This document shows, piece by piece, positions 48,540 through 59,439 of a stretch of 64,000 nucleotides of DNA. The notes under the pieces are model-generated. The model did not search any database, was not told where the DNA came from, and was given only the letters and a program-made list of their open reading frames with translations. The DNA comes from Acanthornis magna (Eukaryota; Chordata; Aves; Passeriformes; Acanthizidae). Location: positions 124,001-188,000 of the forward strand of contig JAWUZG010000139.1 of NCBI GenBank assembly GCA_036785705.1. The letters run 5' to 3'. The translations under genes and the position numbers were made by a program. The stretch's first letter is position 1. Every line of letters begins with the position of its first letter.

Positions 48540-51500
48540 CTTGAAAACTGAAAGAGTTGTACATAGTGTACAGGTGCGAGGTGAAAGAGTGTGCATAGTT
48601 ATAATGCTGGGCTGTTTGCAGGCTAGAAAATTGCAGTCTTAGCTATACAGCTTATCTGCTCTTCTCTGTAATAGCAGGAGGAGAGCAGATAAGTATTTAT
48701 ATACCTATTTTATATAAGTTCACCAGTATTTCCTTTTTGCTTTCCTCATGCGGGATTCATTTCAGTCTCTTTTTTACCAACCCTCTATAAAGAGATCAAA
48801 AAACAACAACTGTAAACTTTGAATTTGTAATTAATAACTTAATCTATTAAAGGTATGTGTTCATATGCTACATGCATACAAGTATAGTATAAGAGTATTA
48901 TGCAAGTGATGGGGAAATGATTTTCACATAAAGTCTTTGTAGATATTATGGATGTGATTCATAGGTCAAATTGCAGCTAGAAATTATATTCTTCCTGTGC
49001 TCTTTTTTTCAAGAAAAAAATAAGCTATTGCTGTGGACTTGGTATATAATCATTTTAAGGCATGAAAGGATGTGTATGGATTTTGAAAACTTAGTTACTG
49101 GTTTTCAAAATGGAAGAAATCCAGAGCATGATCCTCTTCCACACTTTTTTCAGCTGTTTGTACAAATTCTGCACAGAAAACTGGCCTGCCACACATGTTG
49201 TAAAATATATATATATATTAGAAAACAGTTTTGCAATACTTCATTTTTCTCACTGTTATGACTGGATTTGTATCAACAAATCCACCTTTTAAAAGCTTCA
49301 CATTGTAAGTATGTAAGTAGCTCAGGGAAAACAGGTCTCTGATATGGGCTAGTAACTGAGTGTACTGAAGTAAATGGTGGTTCTGTATCCCTTTAAAGTT
49401 TAAAATTACTTAAAACTGTATTACAGCTAAATTAGCTATGCTTTCGGGGCTACATATGTTTTTATATTTCTAAGGAACACAGCATAGCAAATGGTCTAAT
49501 CTGACTGCCACAGCCTGTCTTTGGACCTGAGTATGTGAAATGTCAGTGATCACAGTCATAGACTTTGGCAGTGTGTTGTCGATAAAAGATGTACAGTCCT
49601 AAACAGACATCAGTATTGTAACACACTGTAGAAAATCCCCATTTCAGTGTTGAGATATACAATTTTCAAAGTAAAGAAATCAAAAGGGGGAATGCTTCCA
49701 TCCAGCCTGTCTACAGCATGAACTGACAAAGGGAAAAAATAAGTGATTAAATTTTGATCAACTTTATGCAGATGTTTGTATCAAAGAACTCTTTTTGAAT
49801 CTTTGTTTCTTGGTATTAGAAACGGATGTTTGGCACAAGCTGGATGCATGGAAGTCAGACTGCTTGTATTTTTTGGTAGAATTAAGGCTGAGAAATGCAG
49901 GTGAATCCTTGGAAGTTAACATTGCATACACTGATGAGAATTGTAGAATGTGCAAATTATATGTTACACTAGATAGAGATTTCCTTTTAATGCTAAAGAG
50001 TTTTCTCTGGTGGTTCTTGTATTTATGTCATTTGTGTGAGTGTTGTGTCATTTGTATGAGTGTTGTAACAACTAGTGTGGCAACAATTTTGCTTGTGCAT
50101 GATTGCTGTCAAACTCAGTGTCCCAGAACCAAGGAATTTGCCTGATATTGACATGAGTCACTGGTTATCTGATGCAGAAACAAGGTTTGCATAAGTCCCA
50201 GCACTTTACATCACTAGTTTGACCAGTAAATCATGTGTAGTTTCATTGCTCTTGTTTTGTACTTGTTTTTTGATACACTGGTATTCGTCCCTGCCAACTG
50301 CTTGTCAGTCTGGTACTTTCTGAACGACTACCTTGTCTCCTACTTCTGAATAACAGCAGGGGCAGGTGGCTGCGTAGTTTCCAATCAAGAAGGAATGCTA
50401 ATGAATTATAAAGAACTTCTGACTTGCATTTAATAGCACCATGACATGTTATAACAGCCTGCCAAATACAACATTTCTTAAAAATCACACTTCAAGGGAC
50501 AAAAGTATCCACATCTCGTATCTGAGGCCTCTGCAAAAGTCAGTGTTTGAAGATGACACAATTTGCTCCACCTTGTAAAGTACCCTCTTATGAGAAATGT
50601 TTCTTTCTTTCATGCACAAAATAAGATAATTTAATATTTTCTCCCTTCTCCCCAACCACAACGGCACTGAGCATTTTGTTTCATTTTAGGAAACACTCTA
50701 TTGTTCTTTTGCAGGAAGAAAATCCATTTCAGGGATGGTGTTTGAATAATAATTGGCAGCATGCCTGAAGTACTGACATTGTCTCATCTGGACTTTGTAC
50801 ACCCACATGTCCATGCAATGCCTAATCTTTCTTAGCAAGAAATTGATTTTATATAAGTTAGTTAAATACTGACAGTTTCTACATACTTATTTTTGTGGTC
50901 ATACAGATGACTTGGAGCCATGACATACCATCATCTGAAACACTATAAAGGCTGATGATTTATATCCTAACAAATGGTGGCACAATTTATAGATGTAACA
51001 TAAGGAAACACATACTAGTTCCTCAGTAGACATTGATGTGTAAATCAAATGGGTGAGGTGATTTTCTGAGCTAACTAGGGAGTGTTTGTTTCAGAATTTA
51101 TCCTCAGGCCTTTGGGCAAGCAATTATTAATCATTTTCAGTTTTCAGAGGATAGTAAATAAAATAAATTTGCTTCTGCAATTTGACCTGATTGGCAGATA
51201 TCAGTACAGATTTATTTTTTTTCTTTTTGAAGAGGTCAAGTCATCAGAGAGTTATTTCTCACTTACAAGTGAAATGAGCAGGAAGGAACTCTCAGCACTC
51301 TGAGGAAATGTTCAGCCATCTTAGAGCTTTCTACATTTTCTGTTACATACTTGTATAAGAGATCTTTACAGCTCTGTGAGATACTGTTTGAATTCATGGA
51401 AACAAGATAGGCTAAATCCCCAGCTGATATAAATCAGCCTTGTGTTACTGAAACAGTAGAGCTGTGCACTTGCTTTATACCAGCAGATAAGCTGGGTGAA

Positions 51501-51945
51501 AGTGGACGTTGGAAAAAGGAAGCTTAGGTGCATACAGGTATTATTTACTATATATATATATGTTAGTGGTAATTACCAGTAATATAATCTCAGTGGTTCC
51601 AGGAGATACATTAATAGACATTAAAATGAAATCAATTAATTTTTTAAAAGTGAAAGAAATTTTGAAATAGAGAATTAAAATTAAAAAGGCTGTAATTGTG
51701 CACAGTTGTTACTCGAAGCACAAATAAAGGTCTTTTATATTGTTTTGTATATTATTTATTCCATTATTCGATTCAAACTTTGGTGTGTGTTAATTTTGGG
51801 ATTAATATATTTAAAGGTAAAATTGTACCACTATTTTTGATTGAATCATACTCCTGCTTTATGTGATCAAAAATTGTCTCTGGTCATATTGCCTAGTTTC
51901 TGTTGTATTGCCTAATATTATTTAAGCAATGCATAAATTCTCCTG
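48540..51945. other. Single-copy non-coding DNA, no gene recognised
   Basis: AT-rich. A 116-codon open frame at 49795-50145 (plus) has no recognisable product and includes a short tandem duplication. Short AT dinucleotide runs lie at about 49206-49219 and 51549-51562. No transposon was recognised. Confidence 0.55.
50027..50066. repeat. 20-bp tandem duplication, two copies
   Basis: GTCATTTGTGTGAGTGTT at 50027 recurs at 50047 as GTCATTTGTATGAGTGTT, a 20-bp period with one internal substitution. Confidence 0.85.
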
Positions 51946-51951
51946 CATTTG

Positions 51952-52105
51952 CACCAAAAAAAAAACCAAAAAAAAAAAAAAAACAAACCCAAAAAAATAA
52001 AAACAAAAAAACCACAAAAAAACCCCAAAAACCAAACCAACCAAATACCCCCCCCCAAAAAAAAAACCCAACCAAAAAACGAAACCAAAAAACCCCCAAA
52101 AAAAC
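51952..52105. repeat. A/C-rich low-complexity tract with a C9 run
   Basis: About 154 bp composed almost only of A and C on the plus strand, as irregular AAAACC and AAAAAC units. It includes C9 at 52048-52056. The lysine/proline/threonine-rich plus-strand frame and the phenylalanine/tryptophan/glycine-rich minus-strand frame through it are artefacts of composition. It has the same style as the tract at 30997-31122 and the complement of the one at 32509-32629. Confidence 0.95.
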
Positions 52106-52109
52106 TTAG

Positions 52110-55100
52110 AGAAAGAACTAAAACCAAAGGGAGAAAAGGAACTGTTGTCACTTTCACTTGTTTTTCAGTGAGCTCTTCAGTATTAGCCTCAATTCAGTCT
52201 TCATTCTTCCTAGATCAGGTAGGGAACTTTGAGGGTTTATTCAGGGAATGTTGTGTGCAGGCAAAAGAAGGTCATGCCTGCCTCTTTTCCAAGGTCTCAT
52301 TACTCTGACCACTCCCAAGAAACATCCCTTGGCAACAAAGGAAGTTATCCAGCACTAAAAGATACCGTTAACTGTGAAAGCCAGTTACGCCTAGGAAATA
52401 GTGTTTCCTGCTGCCCTCATCATTGCCCTGCCTTTTGGACTGGTGCAGATGTTGGCTAAGTAGGGATTTATGTGGAGAAAAGGGAGGTGGCTGACACAGA
52501 TAAAATAAGAAAGAACAGGACACAAAAATAAAAAAATGTGTGAGTGCACACATTGTGAGTTAATAGTAATAAATCTATGCAATGAACTCCATGTGTTCAA
52601 AGATGATGAAAAAATACTTCAAATATTTTTTAGTTTCCCTATAGAGTTATGCTTTTCATATGTCAAACCTTGATCTATAGTTCTATGGAGGAAAGAAGCA
52701 TTTGCAATGTTAAAACAACCCCTTTCACTTTAGATTTAAAACAGGATGACAGAAATATAAACATTGAATTAACCCATATTGATTTCTCTTTTCTTTTGGA
52801 GGGAGAGGAACAAAAGTAATAAGAAATCCTGAATTTAGTTTCAAAGCCAGTCCCTTCATGCTTATTCTGAAAGTTTAGTCTTTTATGTGAAAAAGTGCCT
52901 GCTAACATTATTGAGTACATAAGTCAATGACAAATTTTCCATTGAATTAAATGGAGCCACAATTTCATCTCAAGATATCAAACCAGATTTTTATGTATGT
53001 GCTCATTTCCTTTTTGTTTAAATATGAATTGACAGCTTAAGAATTGCATGGTAAAACATGTATTTTCTAGATTATGCTGAGGAGCAGATTAGTGATTACA
53101 ATTTGGCATTACAATTGAACAGGAAGAAACCAAGCTGTTTAGCCCCTTCCTAAAATATTTTGGTTCTTCTCTGAAATTAATTTCCTCTGTGAGAGTTCAG
53201 TTACTCTGCTTCAGATTTTGACCTAGGTCTATTCTGTGTCATTTCCTGGTAAATTTACAGATAATGATTGTTTTTGTAAAAACGCCGCATAAGATACAGA
53301 TGGGACTGAATTCAGTGTGATGGCTGTTGTTTGCAGCGTTCTTAGCAGAGGGCTGCGTTGGTGGAAAGTCAAAGCACTGCAATTTGTTCACGCCCAGCCT
53401 GGCAAAAAATGAGCATAATTTGTCATTTGAGAGCTAGTATGCAGGCGAAAGAATGCTTTTATGTGACAGGCAGGTCTGCACAGGTGTTTGGATCCAGCCA
53501 ACAACTATAGGCTGTTATTTGTATATAGGGTAGGCAGGTACGTCCTTTGGGGAAAGAGAAACATAAAGATTTTACCTGATCACATCTGTATTCTGTTGGG
53601 GAGTCCTTCTGCCTTGGGAGAGTCCTACCTGCCCCTTCCTGTCATCTGAGGTGGCTGAGTCAGCACCCTTCACCCACCCTGCACATGTCTAACATAAAGC
53701 TGTCTCAGCTCTTAGCTGAGGCGTGCGTTGCACCTGTAAACTCGCCCACATTGTCTCCAGCAGCACAGCTGTTCCAGAATACACCCCAATATAGACTGTA
53801 CCTGCTCATCTGCATGCAGCCAGCTGGCCAATGTCACAGTTCAGCTGCTTTGGTTGATATTTGGATTGAATGGAATATTAGTTGTTGAAATAAATTTGAC
53901 TTGCTTAGAAGCACCTGTTTAAGTTGTAGATGTACCATGAAAGAACCTCAAGTAGACTATGTTAAGCAACTGTTAGAAAGAATCTGCCTCCTTGCTTGCT
54001 TAGAGCATTCTTGGGAAACATTTCAGTCAGAATCTTGGTCCAGAAACACCATGGTAGTCACAGGTACAGATGAATACTAAAGGTTCACTAAAGTGTGCTC
54101 TTAATGTTGCCACAATGATGCATTCTGTTATGGAAATTTAGATTCTGGTCCAATTTTCTATTTTTGTCACAAACATTACAACTCACTGTTAAATGGTAGT
54201 AATACAGTAATACAATAATTGCTAAGCTGGCTTCGTGTGTTAGAGAATGATAAGTGCTAGTGAAGGTACTATGATAAAATAATGAGAAAATTCTACAAAT
54301 TCAGGATTATGGAGATTGCATTATTGCTGTAAATGCAGAGATAGCTATTGTGAAAGACAAGGATGAATCTCTGAGGGTGTATTCTATCTAATCAAAACAT
54401 TTCCCACATGAAAAAGTAACAAAAGCAATAAAGTGATAAAAGCAACAATAAGCAATATAAAGTGTGATATGCAGACAAAAACTTCTTTACAAGGAAGGTT
54501 TCCAGTTCTGAAAGACAATTATGGTTGTTTGGTCCCCTCAGAGTTCATTAACAAACACTTGGGAGCACTGATTAGGGCCTGTATCTTTGTTTTCCCACTG
54601 GCATAACAGAAGTAATTAATGGCAAAAATATGAAAAGATTGACTAAGAACTTGGTATTAGTTCATGGGACATATTCTTAGCTTTAAGCTAATTAAAGTGA
54701 AACTCTGAAAAAACCCTTCTGATCCTCAACAGTTGAACATTTTCTCTTTTATGTTATTTGGAGACTATTGAACAATGTAGATACTAGAGGGGAATAGAAG
54801 AATGGTGGTTTAATTTATTTACTCCCTTTGCTGAAGAACTGGCTTTTAAGACCTTCAGAATTTAGATCTTTACAGAGCTCTGAGAAGCCAAAGGAATGAT
54901 TTATTTTTATATATATTTTTTCTGTCATTTTGTTTATGCTTCAGAGTTTGGACAAAATTGGAAAAAACCTCTGATTTAGATTATAAAAATAAATCAAACC
55001 AAACAACTCCTTAAGGTTCTGCAGTTTTAAAAACACTCTGCTCTTGCCTGCTTCTTCCATTATCAGTATTTTTTCCCCCATGGTTCATAAATTTCCAGTA

Positions 55101-57355
55101 AACCTCAGAGAAATATTCCAAGACCACAGATAATGCTTGTTAAACTAAACCCAGCCCATAATGATTATTAATTATTTTAAGTGCTTCCTCCTTTCATTTC
55201 TTTTCCACTATTGGCAGACTGGATTTGAGAAAAGTCTGCTAGCTGAAGACCAAGGAACACTTGCAACTTAAAAGCAGTGAAATCATTAGAGTTATTTCAG
55301 ATATAAACTGCAATGTCAGTCTGTTTTCCTTCATAGATTTGTCTGCAGCTTTCCACATGATGTCTGATTTAAGGACCTGACACAAAGTTCCCTAATTCAG
55401 CAGATTCATCATGAACTTTGGGAGATTTTGGGCTATGCCATTAAATTCTACACCTGTTCTTATATCTGTGGATATTACAGTGGGTCGAGGCTATCTTCCC
55501 AGAACCTGTTGCTCATGGAAAGCACATGAAGTTATGCTAAAGCCTTTTTTCCGTACCCCCATGTATACCTGTGGTTTAAATCTGTGCCTTTTTCAGGACA
55601 TCTCACTCAATCCCAGAGCTGAGGACACTGTCCTTACTCACACACTGCACCTGTGTCACACCTCAGCACCTCACATGAAGAAGAGCTTGTACAGTCATAA
55701 TCTTTTTCTTCCTCCTCCACACTGTAATCAGTTGTTCTGATGAATGGCATTAGCTTGACTTACAAACATTGCCTTGCCTAAATACTTAATCCATCAGGAT
55801 ATGGTGATGCCACTGCTTGGCCTCTGAACTTGCTCTCATCCTTAGTCACCATGTCTTAGTTTTGACTGGAATGACTTTGGCCGTCCTTGGATTGTATCTG
55901 TGGAGTGAGCTGCTGAGAAACCACCCTTCCCTAGGAGCAGCTCTGGCTCTGAGCTCTGCTCCATCACTTTCTCTTTTGTTCCTTTTGCTGTCCTTCTTTT
56001 CAACTTCCTTCCTAGATCTTTTTCAATAGGAAAGCTGCCTGGGGACCTGCACTAAATAGAGATGTGAAGGATCAGTGTTTCCCTCCCTGCTAACTGTGGC
56101 TGGGCCCTGGGATATGATATGCAAATCTAGCAAGGGGTATGCTCTCGCTCCTTCCTTCCTTCTTGTTTGGGGACAGGATTTTCCCTTCTCCTTCTCTGGC
56201 TGCTTTTAACTTGCATTTCATTTGTATCCTTTAATTAGCATGTTCCTTCTAGCTTAGCTGACTTTTTCCTGTTTACAGTATCTCCACAATTACTACCCAA
56301 CTTTATAAATCATACACTTCATGAGAAGTACTCATTGTAAATATGCATGTTACTAGGCTCATCAATTCTAGTTTACTGGGAGCTTGGAGTATAAATTCTG
56401 TATTACATATTAATAATGCAAAGAGTAATGTAGTACTGAAAGTGACTTCCTGAATGGCCTTCCTTTTTACTGTGTTTTGGGGGTACTGCTGTACCTGAGT
56501 AGGTATTTCCAAGAAAGAAAGTCCAAATAGATCAGATGAATAGACATAGAAATTAACTATATATAGAAAATTAAATTAATCATTTTGTGAAGAAGACTAA
56601 GTGTCAAGAGTGTGAGGACACAGCTTCTTAAAGGCAAAATTTGGCTCTTTGCTTCTCATGAGGAGAATGGTTGTGATGTTACCCATTAGAAATCTGCATA
56701 TTAGAGCTAACAGCGGGGTGGAAGGAAGGAACAAGAATTAGGGTAATGCTTTCTTTCCCCTTGAGAATGGTGTGTCTGCCTAGCCAGGCCAGATGTGCAG
56801 TGTAACAGTTCTTTTTGATAAAGGAACCTCTGCAACATTAGTTGATGTGGGGCTCGAAACATTCTCATTTAACAAGTTACAGTGTCAAGCAATGGACATG
56901 TGAAATACCTTGTGTAGTGAATTTTAAAATACTTTTGGATGGAAGATTATGTACAAATGGTAGATGTTTTTATACTTCTTAAATGATACATCAGGATTTT
57001 TGAGAGGTCCTGATACAGTCTCTGAACTCTTTATGTACAAACTAGCTAATCAGAAAACTAAATTATATCTCAGAAAGGCAGAATTCTTTTGAAAGTAAAT
57101 TTGATCTGTGGTTATGTAAGTTGATCAATACTTTACTTACATAAAGTGTCTAGAAATACATTCAAAATGTGAGGTGCCTTACCAGTCTGTAATACTATCG
57201 CACAGATTATAGTAAAGTGAATAAAAGCTCGGTGTATGTCCTAAGCAAGACATAGAATTTAGCTCACATTATTTCTACAACTCAGTGTGAGTTGTATATA
57301 TCAGTATCAGTGGAAGAGAACGAAATTGTCACTGCAGCATTGAGCTGTGATTTGC
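52110..57355. other. Single-copy non-coding DNA, no gene recognised
   Basis: No gene, RNA or transposon recognised. A GC-richer piece at 55400-56050 has short open frames on the plus strand (109 and 70 codons). One is leucine/serine-rich and hydrophobic (55817-56029), but neither resembles a known product. A candidate conserved block at 53275-53500 is listed separately. Confidence 0.55.
53275..53500. promoter_or_regulatory. Candidate conserved non-coding element with locally raised CpG
   Basis: A repeat-free block with unusual CpG density for this window (AACGCCGC, GCAGCGTT, GCTGCGTTGG, TTCACGCCC, GCAGGCGAAAG). It also has ATAATTTGTCATTTGAG and GAATTCAGTGTG stretches. No frame is open across it. 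Retained CpGs in otherwise CpG-depleted DNA are compatible with constraint or hypomethylation. Conservation was not tested. Confidence 0.28.
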
Positions 57356-57359
57356 ATAC

Positions 57360-57364
57360 AGTGC
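57360..57364. repeat. Left target-site duplication (AGTGC)
   Basis: Identical to AGTGC at 57737-57741, immediately outside the TG...CA termini of the LTR. Confidence 0.8.
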
Positions 57365-57736
57365 TGTCATGGTTTAGGAGTGCTATTCTCCAATTTAGTG
57401 CTCTCACTAATATCACGCTACTGCTTGCTACCCCTCCCCCTCCAATTGAATGAAAAAAGGGCAAAGATCCCAGGTTGAGGTAAGAACAATTTACTGGAAA
57501 CAACGAGATAAAAAAATGAACAGTAACAGCAACAATATTAATAACAAATGTGTAAGACAAAAAAACCATTTACATGTAAAATAAAACAATATCAGACCTT
57601 TTTTCCCATCACAATTTTTCCCACTGGAAGAAATGCTCTTCTTCTTGGAAGCCAGAGAGAGTCCCTTCCCCCCCACCCCTGGCAATGATGTGGGGTGGTA
57701 TGGAATAGCATTAAGGTCCTGGCCAAAACTAGGACA
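57365..57736 (-). mobile_element. Solo ERV LTR (avian ERVL-like) with 5-bp target duplication
   Basis: On the minus strand this 372-bp element begins TGTCCTAGTTTTGGCCAGGA and ends CTCCTAAACCATGACA, a TG...CA pair. AGTAAA followed by TTGTTCTTACCTCAACC (plus about 57475-57497) corresponds to the polyadenylation/R region, the same arrangement as the ATTAAACTGTCTTTATCTC module of the LTR at 15291-15838. AGTGC is found directly outside both ends (57360-57364 and 57737-57741). A 5-bp duplication fits class III (ERVL) or class I integration. No internal sequence remains. The (T/A)-rich middle section, with AATATTGTTGC-like units, is characteristic of this copy. Confidence 0.88.
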
Positions 57737-57741
57737 AGTGC
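57737..57741. repeat. Right target-site duplication (AGTGC)
   Basis: Partner of 57360-57364. Together they define the LTR ends exactly. Confidence 0.8.
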
Positions 57742-57744
57742 TAT

Positions 57745-59090
57745 GAGAGATCCTGGGTTTAGGAACTGTGTTGCAGCCACAAATGTCAAAAGAAAGAATT
57801 AAGGCTTATTAGACCAAGGTAGGCTTCTGTTAGACCATCTGATATAATTGGAAAAAAGATCAAAAGTCTACCTGTTATTTCCTCTGCCATCAATCACTCT
57901 TATGAAAGATACTTTTCTCATAGAAACCTCTTCTGTTATATTTATCTTTCTAAGTGTAAAGGACATATATTCTTATGTCAAATGTGCACTTTTAATATTG
58001 GTTACTCGAGACATTGTATGTGACAAAGGCAAAGAAAATAAAGAAAGGAGCTTTGATGAATGTGTAGCAGAGTTTAACCCAGGCAGACTTTCCAGGCAGT
58101 GCTTATTAGAAAGCACAGATCTCTGATGAGCAGAGATTGCAGTGGAGTGGCTAAAGTTGTACTAGACAATGACATGATGGAGCACATGGAAAGGTTTAAA
58201 CTGAAGTAAACAGATTTAATTTTGAGGCAATAACCAAAGATGGAAAAGAGTTTAAGGTGGTTTTTTTCTCATTCTGAAAATCATAATACTTAGTGTGGTA
58301 ATCCAGTCTTTCTTTTTGTGAAACACAGACTGCAGCATTTCAATTTCAAGTCTTTCATTAAGGTCAATGATTTAAGTCTGAAAGGAAACATTATCTTTTG
58401 GAAAGGTAGATGCTTTGTATTTAAGGTTGCAAATACATTGGAATTTATCCATGTTCCTCAAACTTTTCCAGAACTGCCTTTGCTAACTTGATTATCCACT
58501 CAGTAGATCCTTCTACATCTTTTCCCCAAGGACTGAGATTTTTGGCAAAATAGATTGCGACCAATTGCTTTAAACCTGTTCTTCATGTGTCTAGAATTTT
58601 TTAGCACAATGACTTTCAATTGTTTCAACCGGCATTTGCAATCCCATCTCTAAACTCTAATATACTTGTATACCCCAGATGTTAGTCTTGCTGTGCTGCA
58701 CGTGCCTTGAGCAGGCCAGATCTTCATGCAGTGCCAACTAAATGTGAGACAGAAATATCAGAAGATGTTGGATTTCAAGCATGCTGTGTGAACTGTAGCT
58801 TGGAACAGATCACTGGCTGAACTTCTGTAAATTTTGGTGCCTTCTAATGCATGAAATGTTAACTGAAAAATGTTATCGTATGAGTTTTTGGCCTCTTATG
58901 GACAGAATGAAAGACCTGAAATCTGAAGCTTTCATAGCTCCACAGAATTCATATTTGTTTGCTGAATGAATGAGAGTCAGCCAGATTTACCTCCTATTCA
59001 CTAACAAAATTAATTTGAGACCTTAAATTTAACCATACTAAACAGATTAAAAGTTCTAATAGATAAGAAGAACTAGATCATAATTGAAAC
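57745..59090. other. Single-copy spacer between two LTRs, no gene recognised
   Basis: AT-rich with no retroviral gag, pol or env similarity in any frame. The flanking LTRs therefore do not belong to one provirus; their opposite orientation also excludes that. Confidence 0.7.
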
Positions 59091-59097
59091 ACACCCA

Positions 59098-59435
59098 TGT
59101 TTTGGCTGTTTCTGAACAGCACTGGGACAGCGCCAAAGCTATCTCTTTTTCACACTCTGCCCTCTCCTAGTGAGTAGACTGGGGAGGTGACACAGCTGGG
59201 ACATCTGACCCAAATCAGCCAAAGAGATATTCCATGCCATATAACATCTTTCTCAACAAAAGAAACTCCTGGTGTTGGGTAGGGATGAGGGTTGCTTGTT
59301 AGACTGTCTTTATCTCAGCAAACACGTTTTCTTGCTTTTTGTCCTCCTATTCCCTTCCTCATCCCACTGAGGCAGTAGCAGGGAGCGAGTACTGGGTGAG
59401 TGCTTCATTGCTGGCCAGGGTTAACCCAGGGCACA
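59098..59435 (+). mobile_element. Degraded ERV LTR (ERVL-like), same family group, plus strand
   Basis: The plus strand shows TGTTTTGGCTG at the left, then TGAACAGCACTGGGACAGCG, GTGAGTAGACTGGGGAGG, and GACACAGCTGGGACATCTGA. A TATA-like CCATATAAC near 59237 and the module ACTGTCTTTATCTCAGC follow. The 3' end reads GCTGGCCAGGGTTAACCC. These are the sense-strand modules of the LTR at 15291-15838, here in the opposite orientation, more diverged and with internal losses after the first dozen bases. The polyadenylation hexamer is mutated (GTTAGA in the place of ATTAAA). Ends are approximate and no target duplication was found. Confidence 0.8.
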
Positions 59436-59439
59436 GCGG

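Noticed and set aside
51893..52308. Lys/Pro/Thr-rich and Phe/Trp/Gly-rich frames
   Set aside because: Both arise from the A/C-rich low-complexity tract and are composition artefacts.
57365..59435. A single provirus bounded by the two LTRs
   Set aside because: The LTRs are in opposite orientation, of different subtype, and the 1.4 kb between them has no retroviral coding similarity.
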